A DNA stretch of 64,000 nt. Origin: Pseudomonadota bacterium. GTDB lineage: Bacteria; Pseudomonadota; Gammaproteobacteria; Acidiferrobacterales; UBA6901. The stretch spans positions 76,728 to 140,727 of the forward strand of contig JAKASJ010000004.1 in the NCBI GenBank assembly GCA_021819085.1, in the 5' to 3' direction. This document shows, one piece after another, positions 1-9,112 of the stretch. The notes below the pieces were generated by a model. It was not told the origin of the DNA. It searched no databases and was given only the letters and a program-made list of their open reading frames with translations. Both the position numbers and the translations under genes were made by a program. Each line of letters opens with the position of its first letter. The stretch's first letter is position 1.

Positions 1-244
1 CCTTCCGGACATCTTCTACAACCAGACTCCGGGATACACGCGCGGGAAGGTGGGAACCGTTACGGCGCTGGCCTACGAAAGTCCGGCGCCGGAAGACGAG
101 GCCTGGGGTCATATCGACGTGGTCGAATGGTTCTATGTGCTGGATTTCCTGCGGAAGGATCTGTGGGGCGACGATCCGTTGGATGCCAACGAGAACGATA
201 CCGTGCAGGCCGAGATTCCTGAGCGGTGGCTCGAACCGACATAG
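1..244 (+). CDS. scnA: Thiocyanate hydrolase alpha subunit, 3' part (5' end outside window)
   Basis: The reading frame is open from base 2 to the stop at 242-244, so only the last 80 residues are present. They form the SH3-like C-terminal domain of the nitrile hydratase beta family (LPDIFYNQTPGYTRG, then EWFYVLDF..KDLWGDD, ending EIPERWLEP). As I recall it, this resembles the alpha subunit of cobalt-type thiocyanate hydrolase (SCN- + 2 H2O to COS + NH3) more than bulk nitrile hydratase, especially the YESPA.EDEA and EIPER.LE stretches. A nearby cyanase and a NiCoT cobalt/nickel permease fit that reading. The catalytic gamma subunit does not follow downstream, unlike the Thiobacillus order I recall (beta, alpha, gamma), so it must lie upstream or elsewhere. 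Nitrile hydratase beta is the alternative. Confidence 0.75.
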   Translation, partial: LPDIFYNQTPGYTRGKVGTVTALAYESPAPEDEAWGHIDVVEWFYVLDFLRKDLWGDDPLDANENDTVQAEIPERWLEPT

Positions 245-353
245 CTTTCCGGCTTTATCGAGGAGGCGGGGCGGCGGATGAAGATGTCAGGATGCAGCGC
301 TGTCTGATCGCCCCAAGCGGACATGTCGTGACATCACTTTTTTCGGAGGATTT

Positions 354-749
354 ATGGCGAGAGAACTCGTTGACCGTCCATTGGTGTACAGTTGTTCCGG
401 TTGTTCCAACCTCGCACAGCTTGCCAATACCCTGGCTTTGCGTCTGGACCGCGAAGGCGAAGCGCAAATGTCGTGCATCGCCGGAGTAGGTGGAGACATT
501 CAGAGTTTTGTGCGCCAGGCCACTTCCGGACGGCCCATTCTGGCTCTGGATGGCTGCCCATTGGCTTGCGTGCAGAACACGCTGAAACGTCATGGCGTGG
601 AGCCTGACCGCTACCTGCAGCTGCAGGAACCTGGCCTGAAGAAGCGCTATGGCTATGATGCGGAAGACAGCGATGTGGAGCGGTTCTATCCGCACGTCGC
701 GGAGCTTGCCAGGGAAATTCGTCCGGCTCAGCAGCGCCAGTCTTCCTGA
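354..749 (+). CDS. DGC-domain putative zinc/metal-binding protein
   Basis: This 131-residue cytosolic protein carries the conserved cysteines of the DGC family: YSCSGCSN near residue 13, a single Cys in MSCIAG near 40, and DGCPLAC near 66. The family is described as putative zinc-binding, with no settled function. A GGAGG site lies just before the ATG. The gene begins 110 bases after the thiocyanate hydrolase fragment on the same strand, so the two probably share a transcript. A role as metallochaperone or activator of the cobalt hydrolase is an inference from position and cysteine content. A small activator called P15K is known for thiocyanate hydrolase and is of similar mass, but I cannot tell whether this is its homologue. 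Confidence 0.8.
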   Translation: MARELVDRPLVYSCSGCSNLAQLANTLALRLDREGEAQMSCIAGVGGDIQSFVRQATSGRPILALDGCPLACVQNTLKRHGVEPDRYLQLQEPGLKKRYGYDAEDSDVERFYPHVAELAREIRPAQQRQSS

Positions 750-951
750 TGGACAAAGCGTACGGGTGCGGCACGCCTGTCATTGATCCGTGCTTCGGGC
801 GTGATAGACCGGTGTCTGCCTCCGTGCCTGGCGGTGACGAACGGCTTCCCGGCAGACATCAGCGTGCGGTGTTACCAGTGGATCCCTGTTCCGGTGCGTA
901 AGGCACGGTGATGTGTTTGTCCGGACAGGGACGCAACAGGAGGGGAAGAAC

Positions 952-2727
952 TTGAACAGATCGGTAACCACGAAACTGAAAGACTATTCCGCAGGAGAGC
1001 AGGCGAGCGACGAGCGTCCGCGGCGGAAAATGAAGGGCCAGCAGTACCTGGCTGAGCTGGTGCGCCGCTCGGGATCAAAGGCAGTATTCTTCGTGCCGAC
1101 ATTCCTGTACCCGACGCTGGTCGAATTGGCTGAGGACCCAATCAAGCGCGTCCTGTGTCATTCGGAAAAAGCCGCAGGATATATGGCCGATGGTCACGCG
1201 CAGGCATCGGGCAGGCCGGCCATCGTCATTGCCCAGGGCGGCCCCGGAGCGACAAATCTGTATGCGGGTCTCGTCGATGCCTGGCAGAGCAATACACCGG
1301 TGCTTGCGGTGACCCCGGTTCTTCCGAATTCGCGCTACCAGGGCAACTCCTATCAGGAAGCCTACGTGGATTTCCGGCCGGTGACCAAATACGACACCGA
1401 AGTGCGGACGATTGACCGGATGGCGGAATTCTTCGGCAAGGCCTACAGGGAGATGACAACAGGAGCTCCGCGTCCTGTCCACCTGTACCTGGATGGCGCA
1501 CTTGAAGACCAGGAATGGGAGTTCGATTTCCAGTTTCTGGACCGGCGCTACTTTTCCTATCCGGCGTTCCGGCCGCGGGCGGACGAAGATCTGGTGGAAC
1601 AGGCTGTCGAGGAACTTTGGCGTGCCGAGCGCCCGGTGATCGTATGTGGCCGCGGGGCAATTGTATCCGGTGCATGGAAGGAAGTGACAGCTCTGGCCGA
1701 ACAGCTGGATATACCGGTTATGACGACATTGGGCGGCAAGGGAAGCATCGACGAGCGGCATCCCCTGGCAATGGGAGTGATGGGCTCCTACCGCAGGCCA
1801 TCGACTGATCGCGTGATCGCTGACGCGGACTTGCTTCTGTATATCGGGAGCCATCACGGCGGGGCGAAGACGGAAGCAAGGCAGCTGCCGAAGCCGGGCA
1901 GCCGGGCCATTCACGTTGACATCAATCCGGCGCAGCCTGGCGCCAACTTTCCCAACGTATTGCCGCTCGTGGGCGATGCCCGGACTGTCTTGCAGCAGAT
2001 GCTCATGGTTGCGCTCTCAGAAAAGCGGAGTGCGCACGGTGCCTGGGTAGCGGGCGCACAGAAGGAGCTGCGCGCATGGCGTGAGAAGGAACATCAGCAC
2101 ATTTATGGAAATGCAATCCCGATTCGTCCGGAACAGCTGGTAATCGAACTCACAAAAGCATGCCCGGAGAATACGCTCTACGTCACCGACACTGGCTATG
2201 TCGGTACGTGGGCGGGCGCCTTTATGGATCTTCCGGCAGGAAAAAACTTCCTGCACTGCGAGGGAAGCCTGGGGTGGGCATTTCCAGCAGCGATGGGCGC
2301 CAAAGCGGCTGTGCCGGAACGGCCGGTAGTGGCATTCACCGGCGACGGCGGATTCTTTTACCACCTCGGTGAGCTCGAAACAGCAGTGCGCAACAAGATC
2401 AACTCGGTAACGGTTGTGTTGAACAATCAGGCGATGGCTTTCCAGACGCATTTTCTGCGGTCGCACTGGCCTGGGTCCCGTGACTTGGACAAGCTGTCGG
2501 AATTCGGAAGGACAAATTTTGCCAATATCGCGCGGGATATGGGCGCCTGGGGTGTCCGAGTGTCAAATCCGAATGATATCGGCAAAGCGGTCAAGGACGC
2601 ATTAGATGCAGACATGCCGGCGGTGATAGACGTGATCATAGATCAGACCGCCGTTGCCCCCGTGGCAGTCATGGCAGGGCAGGGGAGCCGCGGAAGTACC
2701 TCCGGAAAAGAGAAAGGCCAGAAGTAG
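952..2727 (+). CDS. Thiamine diphosphate-dependent enzyme of the acetolactate synthase superfamily
   Basis: This 591-residue protein has the three-domain ThDP architecture: an N-terminal pyrimidine-binding domain with the activating glutamate in HSEKAAGYMADG, a middle domain, and a C-terminal PP domain with GDGG followed by NN. The ORF track starts upstream at a GTG. AGGAGGGG at 938-945 instead places the start at TTG 952 (spacing 6). The family covers acetolactate synthase, benzoylformate decarboxylase, oxalyl-CoA decarboxylase and sulfoacetaldehyde acetyltransferase. I see no signature that fixes the substrate, and no ilvN-like regulatory subunit follows, so anabolic acetolactate synthase is unlikely. 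It sits 200 bases after the DGC gene on the same strand, in a thiocyanate/cyanate context. Confidence 0.85.
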   Translation: MNRSVTTKLKDYSAGEQASDERPRRKMKGQQYLAELVRRSGSKAVFFVPTFLYPTLVELAEDPIKRVLCHSEKAAGYMADGHAQASGRPAIVIAQGGPGATNLYAGLVDAWQSNTPVLAVTPVLPNSRYQGNSYQEAYVDFRPVTKYDTEVRTIDRMAEFFGKAYREMTTGAPRPVHLYLDGALEDQEWEFDFQFLDRRYFSYPAFRPRADEDLVEQAVEELWRAERPVIVCGRGAIVSGAWKEVTALAEQLDIPVMTTLGGKGSIDERHPLAMGVMGSYRRPSTDRVIADADLLLYIGSHHGGAKTEARQLPKPGSRAIHVDINPAQPGANFPNVLPLVGDARTVLQQMLMVALSEKRSAHGAWVAGAQKELRAWREKEHQHIYGNAIPIRPEQLVIELTKACPENTLYVTDTGYVGTWAGAFMDLPAGKNFLHCEGSLGWAFPAAMGAKAAVPERPVVAFTGDGGFFYHLGELETAVRNKINSVTVVLNNQAMAFQTHFLRSHWPGSRDLDKLSEFGRTNFANIARDMGAWGVRVSNPNDIGKAVKDALDADMPAVIDVIIDQTAVAPVAVMAGQGSRGSTSGKEKGQK

Positions 2728-3080
2728 CGGAAAACGGATCCGGGTGTACCGGTGTGTGGTCTCTTGCGACCACCCTGTTCGGCGTCGATGACGGGAAAAC
2801 CCGGTCCTTGGCAGAAATGCCGGAGGAGGAGCCGGGACGCGACAGTACAAATAGGGCTTTCTCCTATGGGAGCAGCTTTGGGAGCGGGGGGACGCATATG
2901 TCCGTAGAACAACGGTTATTGTCCGCGTGTTGGCGTCGCTCAGGTCGCGCACACCTCCTGGCCACGGAGGATGCCGCGCACCCCTGATCCCCGTCGCGGT
3001 TCATCCGCTCCCGGAGCCTGGCATGACCGTACACCCGCATTATGGCCTGCCAGACGCGTTTGATATCCGGGATCGGGATA
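2728..3080. other. Intergenic gap with a weak hairpin
   Basis: No convincing gene is present. A short hairpin (GTGGTC, six-base loop, GACCAC) at 2756-2773 follows the ThDP gene but has no T-run, so it is a weak terminator at best. A perfect inverted repeat (GATATCC/GGATATC, 7-base loop) at 3062-3082 touches the end of the IS remnant. Confidence 0.5.
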
Positions 3081-3342
3081 TCATCGCGCTAGGTACGGGC
3101 ACAGCGCGCGGTTATCGCGCCCCAAGACCTTAATGCGATCAGGTTCTTCGCTGGGCACACCATCACACATGCCGCTGTCAATCTCGTACCGGCGTACCCA
3201 CTCCTGCAATGTCTGAGGTACACAACCGAACTTCGGGGTGATGGACTCGATAATCGCCCCACAAGGACGCCCGGGTGTGTTCCAGCACCATCCGCATGAC
3301 GCGTTCACGGACCTCAGGGGAAAACGTGTTCGCCCTGGTCAT
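3081..3342 (-). pseudogene. IS3-family transposase OrfA remnant, frameshifted and truncated
   Basis: Read on the minus strand from ATG at 3342, the frame gives the OrfA N-terminus (TFSPEVRERVMRMVLEHT), then must shift by one base near 3262 to continue as AIIESITPKFGCVPQTLQEW..RYEIDSG. This is the helix-turn-helix part of IS3/IS911-type OrfA proteins. It breaks off after about 85 residues. There is no orfB, and I did not recognise terminal inverted repeats. It is a dead fragment marking past IS activity between the ThDP gene and the anion channel. Confidence 0.85.
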
Positions 3343-3410
3343 GACGCCATTTTCTCAAATGGGTGGAGGCTCCACCAATTCAGCTATGCGCAGACCAGGC
3401 CGTAAACCGG

Positions 3411-3447
3411 CCCGGGCTGTCGGGAAAAAGCCGCCCGACAGCCCGGG
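3411..3447 (-). terminator. Strong hairpin terminator of the FNT channel gene
   Basis: A perfect 14-base stem (CCCGGGCTGTCGGG / CCCGACAGCCCGGG) encloses a 9-base loop and begins 8 bases after the stop of the FNT gene on the minus strand. No U-tract follows, so efficiency is uncertain, but the stem is the most stable seen in an intergenic region here. Confidence 0.7.
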
Positions 3448-3454
3448 TATGTCT

Positions 3455-4393
3455 TTACGCCTTGACGGCGCCACGACTTCTGAACTTTGCAATCGCAAGG
3501 AAGACCAGGGCCATGAAAACGGTACCGCCAACCAGATTGCCCGCGCCTGATAGCAGCTCGTTGCGCAGGAACCCTGTCGGACCGAGACCCCAGGTGATCG
3601 CGCGCATCGGGCCATCGGCGGGCAGAGTGCCTCCAAGTGCCTGTGCAAGCTTGTTCTGCATCAGCAAGGGCAGTGCAATGAAGCCGACGTTTGCGATGCA
3701 GTGTTCGGTCATGCCGGCGACGAAGGCGAGCGGGCCGTAATAAGCCAGCATCATGCGGCCGACGTCCGTGCGGGCCTTGCAATAGAGAAACAGTGCAGTT
3801 TGAAGGAACCAGGTGCAGATAATGCCCAGAGTGAAAATCGATTCCGTTCCGACCCCTGCCTTTGCAATTCCAAGCATATGCGCTCTCTGCAGGAACGGAA
3901 GCGTCGCGTACGGGCCTGGACCGGCGGCGATTATCCCAATAAATATCAGGGCTCCGATTATGTTTCCTATCCAGCCGACCGTGATGAATCCGAGGTAGCC
4001 GCTGAGGGACATTTTGCGCCGCACCAGGGCGATGAATCCGGCCGCCATGTCAGACGTGATCAAGGTCGAGTTCGAAACCAGAATCACGACGAAGGAGAAG
4101 CCGAAGACCAGGCCGCTCACAAGGTTTGCCAGACCCGGCGTCGTGATGCCGGTGCTGACGGCAATGGCCAGGATCACGCCAAACGCTACCATTGCTCCAC
4201 CAGCCAGCGATTGAAACAGGTAGCTAAGCGGATAATCCCACTTATTTACGGCAACCTTGACGAGCCTGTCGAGAGTTACCTCGACGCTGTGCGGCTCGAA
4301 CGGATCATCTTCGTGCACCACTTCATGCGCAAGGCCTGTTTTAGGCCTCATCTGCGCAGCGATGTCGTTACTGTCTCTGACTATCGTGTTCAC
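3455..4393 (-). CDS. Formate/nitrite transporter (FNT) family anion channel
   Basis: This 312-residue inner-membrane protein has about six hydrophobic helices after a charged 45-residue N-terminal tail. It keeps the FNT pore signatures: a SNSTLITSDMA loop, and the central-histidine segment EHCIANVGF, equivalent to EHSIAN in FocA/NirC. The start is GTG at 4393, supported by GGAGGAG six bases upstream. FNT pentamers conduct small monovalent anions (formate, nitrite, hydrosulfide). Next to a CynR-like regulator and cyanase, the cargo may be cyanate or nitrite, which is an inference from context. It is a single-gene unit ending at a strong hairpin. Confidence 0.88.
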   Translation of the reverse strand: MNTIVRDSNDIAAQMRPKTGLAHEVVHEDDPFEPHSVEVTLDRLVKVAVNKWDYPLSYLFQSLAGGAMVAFGVILAIAVSTGITTPGLANLVSGLVFGFSFVVILVSNSTLITSDMAAGFIALVRRKMSLSGYLGFITVGWIGNIIGALIFIGIIAAGPGPYATLPFLQRAHMLGIAKAGVGTESIFTLGIICTWFLQTALFLYCKARTDVGRMMLAYYGPLAFVAGMTEHCIANVGFIALPLLMQNKLAQALGGTLPADGPMRAITWGLGPTGFLRNELLSGAGNLVGGTVFMALVFLAIAKFRSRGAVKA

Positions 4394-5969
4394 GCTATCT
4401 CCTCCGATAATGTGGATGAATAAGGGGTGTGGCTCAGGTGTATGCGTTCCGCTGCCGCCTTAATCGGCTTTCCAAACCACACGTCAAGCGAGACATTCGC
4501 AAGTCGGGTGGTCCGTACATCTTGTATCGATTCTCTTTCCTACATCTCCAGCACAAGGAAGCAATCAGTTCTGCGACCACGTCGTGCGATTTCCGCGACG
4601 GCGCGAAAATCGCCGGATACGCTTGCATTAACCTCCGCGGTACCGGACGCAATTAGCCAACGGTTGGAAATTGTCGGAATAGTGCTCATTGCATCAGACC
4701 CATTGCGCAACTGCAGATAGTCCAAATTGTGCATGCTCTTTCTTCCCGATCTGCGACCATGCCATCTTTGGCGTCATTGAATCCGAATGCCGATTCGCCC
4801 GTCGGTTCGCAAACGCCTATGTACCTACGCTCCCGCTACGCGGTTGCGGGCAAAGCTGATCGGAACCGGTATCCGCGACTGGCGCTAACTATGGAACAGG
4901 GGAATTTTTGCCGCCAAGACTAAATTTCGATTTGTGGTATAGGGGATTGCTATGGATGAAAGAGAGGAAAATGCCTCGAAAACCGGGTTGCTATGGCCAA
5001 CGAATATTAGCAAACGCTTTAGTGCCAACGCATAACATTTGAAAGTCCACGCTGCTTTGCCGATTTCAAATCCGACTGTGAGGACAAGTCTCAAGCCGAA
5101 TCCGGCATGCCGGAGTGGTTCGGTGCAGTCTGCAAACGGATATTTTCAACCCCAGCGGCACAGAGCGTATACCGAGCAATTGCCGTCATGCGAATGTGTG
5201 GAGCGGCTTTGCAGGCGGGCAGAACGGCAGAAGCGGCACACTATGCCCTGACCCAGGGAGTGCATGAAACTTCAATTGCAGCTGTACGGCCGTGAACGGC
5301 GGTTAGGCTTGCTGCCGCCCGCCTGTGCCTATAGTGCATGTGCACGGCGCGGGCGAAGCTTGCCGTATGTGCCAGGTGACAGGCTCTGCGCCGTTCAGGC
5401 ATTTTCTTCCATGCCGTCTGCAACGCCCGGATGATAAGAAAGGTTCGCATTGCTGCGTGGCACGTCAAAGAACTGCGCGTGCTGATGGTCAGGCGCCGCC
5501 GCACGACTTTGTGGCATACACCGACCGAGGGGATCGGCCGGTTTGCCTGGCCGGCAGCAGATTTGATAATCGGAGGTGCAGCGGATGCATTCGTGAAATG
5601 AGTCCGGCATGCTTAAGTCGTCAACCTTGGTTTCAGGCATCGATTGTCGATATCGCCAGACTATGCGCGTTGTCAGAATTGGGGGTAGTCGGGCGGATTC
5701 TGCAGGGAGCTTGGTATCGGCGAGGATTGCATCTGGCCGCCCGACAACCCTGCCGGAAGGTGAAGCGGAGCATACGCGGTGCAAGGGCCTGATGTTCATT
5801 GCAGGCGCATCACCTATCGCAAAAGACCGACGAAGAATTCCTGAAGCCCAGTGCAAGCATGACCTAAGATGCGTAGATCAGGCACGTCCAATCGCTCCGG
5901 AACTCTCGGCAACCCCGGCTACGGCGCCATTTTCAGTGCCCTGACCGGGCCACATCGAGAACTCGTGGT
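4394..5969. other. Long gap with no convincing gene
   Basis: About 1.6 kb between the FNT and LysR genes, both on the minus strand. Open frames here (for example 5325-5792 plus, 5395-5856 minus) have no ribosome site and no recognisable family. A 62-residue frame at 5107-5295 plus reads protein-like (YRAIAVMRMCGAALQAG) but lacks a ribosome site. There is a small palindrome, CCAACGGTTGG, near 4654. Base composition looks more mixed than in the flanking genes, as expected for decayed DNA. Confidence 0.55.
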
Positions 5970-7034
5970 TCAGACGGCAGCTTTGGAAGCGCCGTCAGGC
6001 TCATTCAGCGGATTCTGGTCGACGTTGCCGCTATCCACCATGCATTTCGGATCGACACACACCTCGGCTTTAGCGCAAATGTCGGGAAGGGGGCAGGGTC
6101 GGAGCCTGTGGGATCCGCGCAGACATCTTGACTCGGTCCATTCAGTGGCCAATTGTCCAAATGCCCGGCAAGCCGGGCTCTTGTACTGTCCCCGGCGACA
6201 GATCAGAACGATGGTGTGACGAGGCAGCTCTGGGAGCAGCGCAATGGAGCGAAGTCCCGGCTGCACGCAGGCGATTACGTCGGGGAGTATCGTCGCGAGC
6301 CGTCCGAAACGGACAATTTCCATGATAACGCTCAGTGACGTCGCTTCAATCGCAATGTTCAGATTGATGCCCTGTTCCATGCAATACTGGTCGATATGGC
6401 GCCGTAACGCATAATCGCTCTTAAACAGCACCAGCGGTTCCTGTTCCAGCACGTGCTTGCTCAATGGCCCGTGCTGTTGTGCGAGCGGGTGACCCGTGCC
6501 GACAACAAGACCGAGCGTCTCGATGAACAGGATATGGTTATCGACTTCTTCCGAACCGTTCTCGATTGAGAGAGCGCTGCTGAAAGCGATGCCCAGGTCA
6601 ACGCGATCTTCCGCCAGGGCGTCTCCAATTTCATGCTGGGGCATTTCCAGCATATTCACCATGACGCCTGGATAGCGCACGCTGAACTGCTCCAGTAACG
6701 GGGTAGCCAGGTAATCAGTGATCGGAGTCATCCCGATACGGAGCGAGCCGCTCTTCAGATCGCTCAGATCCTGAACGGCCCGCTTCGCCGATTCAAGTTC
6801 CCCCAATGCGCGGCGGGCATGACGTACATAGACTTCGCCGGCCGCTGTGAGGCGCACAGCCCTTCCGGAGCGATCCAGCAACTGGACGTCCAATAACTGT
6901 TCCAATTGCTTGATTTGCTGCGAGAGGGTGGGTTGCGATACAAACAGGACTTCTGCTGCACGCGTGAAGCTGCGATGTTCAGCTACCGCAATGAGGTAGC
7001 GAATCGAGCGCGGCAAAACAATGTTTCGATCCAT
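5970..7034 (-). CDS. LysR-family regulator, CynR-like, with four-cysteine C-terminal tail
   Basis: The protein has 354 residues from ATG 7034, where GAAGG lies six bases upstream; the ORF-track GTG at 7040 is two codons earlier. The N-terminal winged helix (YLIAVAEHRSFTRAAEVL..SQPTLSQQI) and the effector domain follow E. coli CynR closely from memory, including GSLRIGMTP and IDQYCMEQG. CynR activates the cyanase operon in response to cyanate, so this is the likely regulator of the nearby cyanase. CynR is about 299 residues. The extra 50 residues here carry a compact cysteine cluster, CPLPDICAKAEVCVDPKC, at 314-331 that I do not know from CynR. It reads away from the permease and cyanase genes across an 850-base gap. 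Confidence 0.88.
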   Translation of the reverse strand: MDRNIVLPRSIRYLIAVAEHRSFTRAAEVLFVSQPTLSQQIKQLEQLLDVQLLDRSGRAVRLTAAGEVYVRHARRALGELESAKRAVQDLSDLKSGSLRIGMTPITDYLATPLLEQFSVRYPGVMVNMLEMPQHEIGDALAEDRVDLGIAFSSALSIENGSEEVDNHILFIETLGLVVGTGHPLAQQHGPLSKHVLEQEPLVLFKSDYALRRHIDQYCMEQGINLNIAIEATSLSVIMEIVRFGRLATILPDVIACVQPGLRSIALLPELPRHTIVLICRRGQYKSPACRAFGQLATEWTESRCLRGSHRLRPCPLPDICAKAEVCVDPKCMVDSGNVDQNPLNEPDGASKAAV

Positions 7035-7881
7035 AGCCACCTTCTATAACACTCATCAGAATTTAGTCTTGGTACACCATACTCTCATGTTGCATAGTTA
7101 CGCACAATTGCAGAGGTGGTCTTGTACCGTTTGTCAGGAGAACCTGGTTAAGGCTGCGTGTTTTGTTTGTGTGACAACCGGGATGCGCCGGGGTTCAAGG
7201 CCGGGAAAGTGAAATCGTCTTCGAAAGACCATGACGTAAGATGCTGAACAAGCAATGTAATGTCAGGTGTTGCAGCCACGGGCCCGGAGTTGAATCTATT
7301 TCTGCCTGCGCTCCCATTCTCCGGTCGGGGAGTGATTCGCGGCACAGCGGCATTGGCATCCTGCGCGCGTCGACGGAGCGTGATGCGGGAATGGCACCGT
7401 ATTGCGTAAGCGCGCACTGACTGAAAACAGTGTCGGACGCCTGGCGCAGGAGCAGCAGGAGCACGATGTCCTGCAGCGCGGTCCGGATAAGGGCAATGGG
7501 TTTGCGGTGGAATGCGGGACGGGATCAGTCATTCCTCACAAATCCCAGGTGGAGAAGGCAAGAAGCGATTCTTTCGCAATGCGGACGTATCGATGGGCTG
7601 TGTAATTTCGATTGAGCACTCGGTTCGGTGTGATGCGGGCCGGCGGTGTCGCTGATGCGCCAGGCTGCGGGAAAGCTCGGAAAAGTGCACGACGGCATCC
7701 GGCGCTGCAACGGGTCGCCAATTCCCCGAAACCTGACATGCCGGCTTTCTTCGAAGGCTGATATGGAGCCATGCAGCAGAGATGCTGCTGGTGGAAGCAG
7801 GGCGAAAGAACAGTGGGCGCACACCAAAGCGTATTCTTTTCGGAAATTGATCAATCCTGGCAAGAATTGGGAGGTCAGCAC
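7035..7881. promoter_or_regulatory. Divergent intergenic region between the LysR and NiCoT genes
   Basis: This 847-base spacer separates the outward-reading LysR and NiCoT genes and must hold both promoters. The first 90 bases next to the LysR gene are AT-rich, a usual place for LysR operator sites, but I cannot define one with confidence. The remaining ORFs lack ribosome sites and family resemblance. The large minus-strand ORF at 7525-8352 is an antisense frame over the permease. Confidence 0.45.
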
Positions 7882-8922
7882 ATGATCGCACATCTGCGAA
7901 CGTTCCTCGGCAGCGATGCGGGTCTCAAGAAGAGGGTGATGGGTGTGCTCGGCCTGCTCATCGCGTTCAACGTCGTTGCGTGGACCTGGACGTTGATCGT
8001 GTTTCACGGCAGTCCGGTGCTGCTCGGTACCGCGGTGCTGGCGTATTCCTTCGGGATGCGGCACGCCTTTGATGCCGACCACATCGCTGCCATCGACAAT
8101 GTCACGCGCAAACTGATGCAGCAGAACATGCGGCCGGTGACAACAGGTCTGTTTTTCTCGCTGGGACACTCGCTGGTGTTGGTCATCGCTACAACAGCAA
8201 TCTGTGTAACATTGAGTTCCATAAACGGCAGATTCAGCTCGTTCAACGACTCGGCCGGCATTTTCGGAACCATTATATCGGCGTCGTTTCTTTTCATCAT
8301 GGCGGTGATCAACATCGTCATAGCGCGATCCGCCTATGCAAGTTTCAAGCACGTCCGCAACGGTGGCGTCTACGATGAGGACGAGATGGAATTGCTCCTA
8401 AACAAGCGGGGATTCCTTTCGCGCATATTCCGGCCATTGTTTCGGCTGGTTACGAAAAGCTGGCATCTGTTTCCGGTCGGCTTTCTCTTCGGATTCGGAT
8501 TCGATACCGCTACCGAGGTCAGCTTGCTGGGCATCGCGGCAGCCGAGGCCACAAAGGGCATGCCTATATGGGTGATCCTGGTGTTTCCAGTCCTGTTTGC
8601 TGCCGGCATGTCTCTCATGGACACGACGGACGGAATCCTGATGTTAGGCGCCTACGGCTGGGCCTTCATGAAACCGATTCGCAAGCTGTACTACAACATC
8701 ACCGTAACGTCCGTTTCGGTAGTAGTCGCCCTGCTCATCGGCGGGATCGAAACCGTCGGACTTGTATCGGAGGAGTTCCATCTAAAGGGATATCTGTGGG
8801 ACCGAATCAATTTTCTGGATGACCATTCGGGAGCGATAGGGGTTCTGATAATTGGCATATTCATCGCGAGCTGGATCGTGTCCGTGACCATCTATCGGAT
8901 GAATGACTACGAGAAATTGTGA
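7882..8922 (+). CDS. NiCoT-family nickel/cobalt permease
   Basis: This 346-residue inner-membrane protein has about eight hydrophobic segments and the NiCoT signature RHAFDADHIAAIDN in helix II. Further family motifs are LFFSLGHSLVL and LFGFGFDTATEV. The ORF track starts at 7771, but GGGAGG at 7869-7874 points to ATG 7882. NiCoT permeases (HoxN, NixA, NhlF) import Ni2+ and/or Co2+ with high affinity. NhlF accompanies cobalt nitrile hydratase. With a thiocyanate hydrolase subunit in the same island, cobalt supply to that enzyme is the likely role. Metal preference cannot be read from sequence alone, and no hydrogenase or urease genes are nearby. Cyanase follows 190 bases later on the same strand. 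Confidence 0.9.
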   Translation: MIAHLRTFLGSDAGLKKRVMGVLGLLIAFNVVAWTWTLIVFHGSPVLLGTAVLAYSFGMRHAFDADHIAAIDNVTRKLMQQNMRPVTTGLFFSLGHSLVLVIATTAICVTLSSINGRFSSFNDSAGIFGTIISASFLFIMAVINIVIARSAYASFKHVRNGGVYDEDEMELLLNKRGFLSRIFRPLFRLVTKSWHLFPVGFLFGFGFDTATEVSLLGIAAAEATKGMPIWVILVFPVLFAAGMSLMDTTDGILMLGAYGWAFMKPIRKLYYNITVTSVSVVVALLIGGIETVGLVSEEFHLKGYLWDRINFLDDHSGAIGVLIIGIFIASWIVSVTIYRMNDYEKL

Positions 8923-9112
8923 TAGCCGCATTTCGTCTGCGGGGATCCCGGCATCCACTTTTCCGGAATTCCCGGATTCGGAAAAACAGAAGGTCTGGCT
9001 GAAGTCAACCCAGAGGAAACCTTCCTGCGCTCGCGTGCAAGGCCGTCCTTTTAAGACAGCTGCCGTCGGGCGAAGCAACCAAAGAAATGGATCCCAAGGA
9101 GATATAAATATC

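Noticed and set aside
5107-5295. 62-residue plus ORF in the FNT-LysR gap
   Set aside because: Protein-like composition, but no ribosome site, no family and a decayed surrounding.
7525-8352. 275-residue minus-strand ORF overlapping the permease
   Set aside because: His/Arg-rich antisense frame; the NiCoT motifs are on the plus strand.
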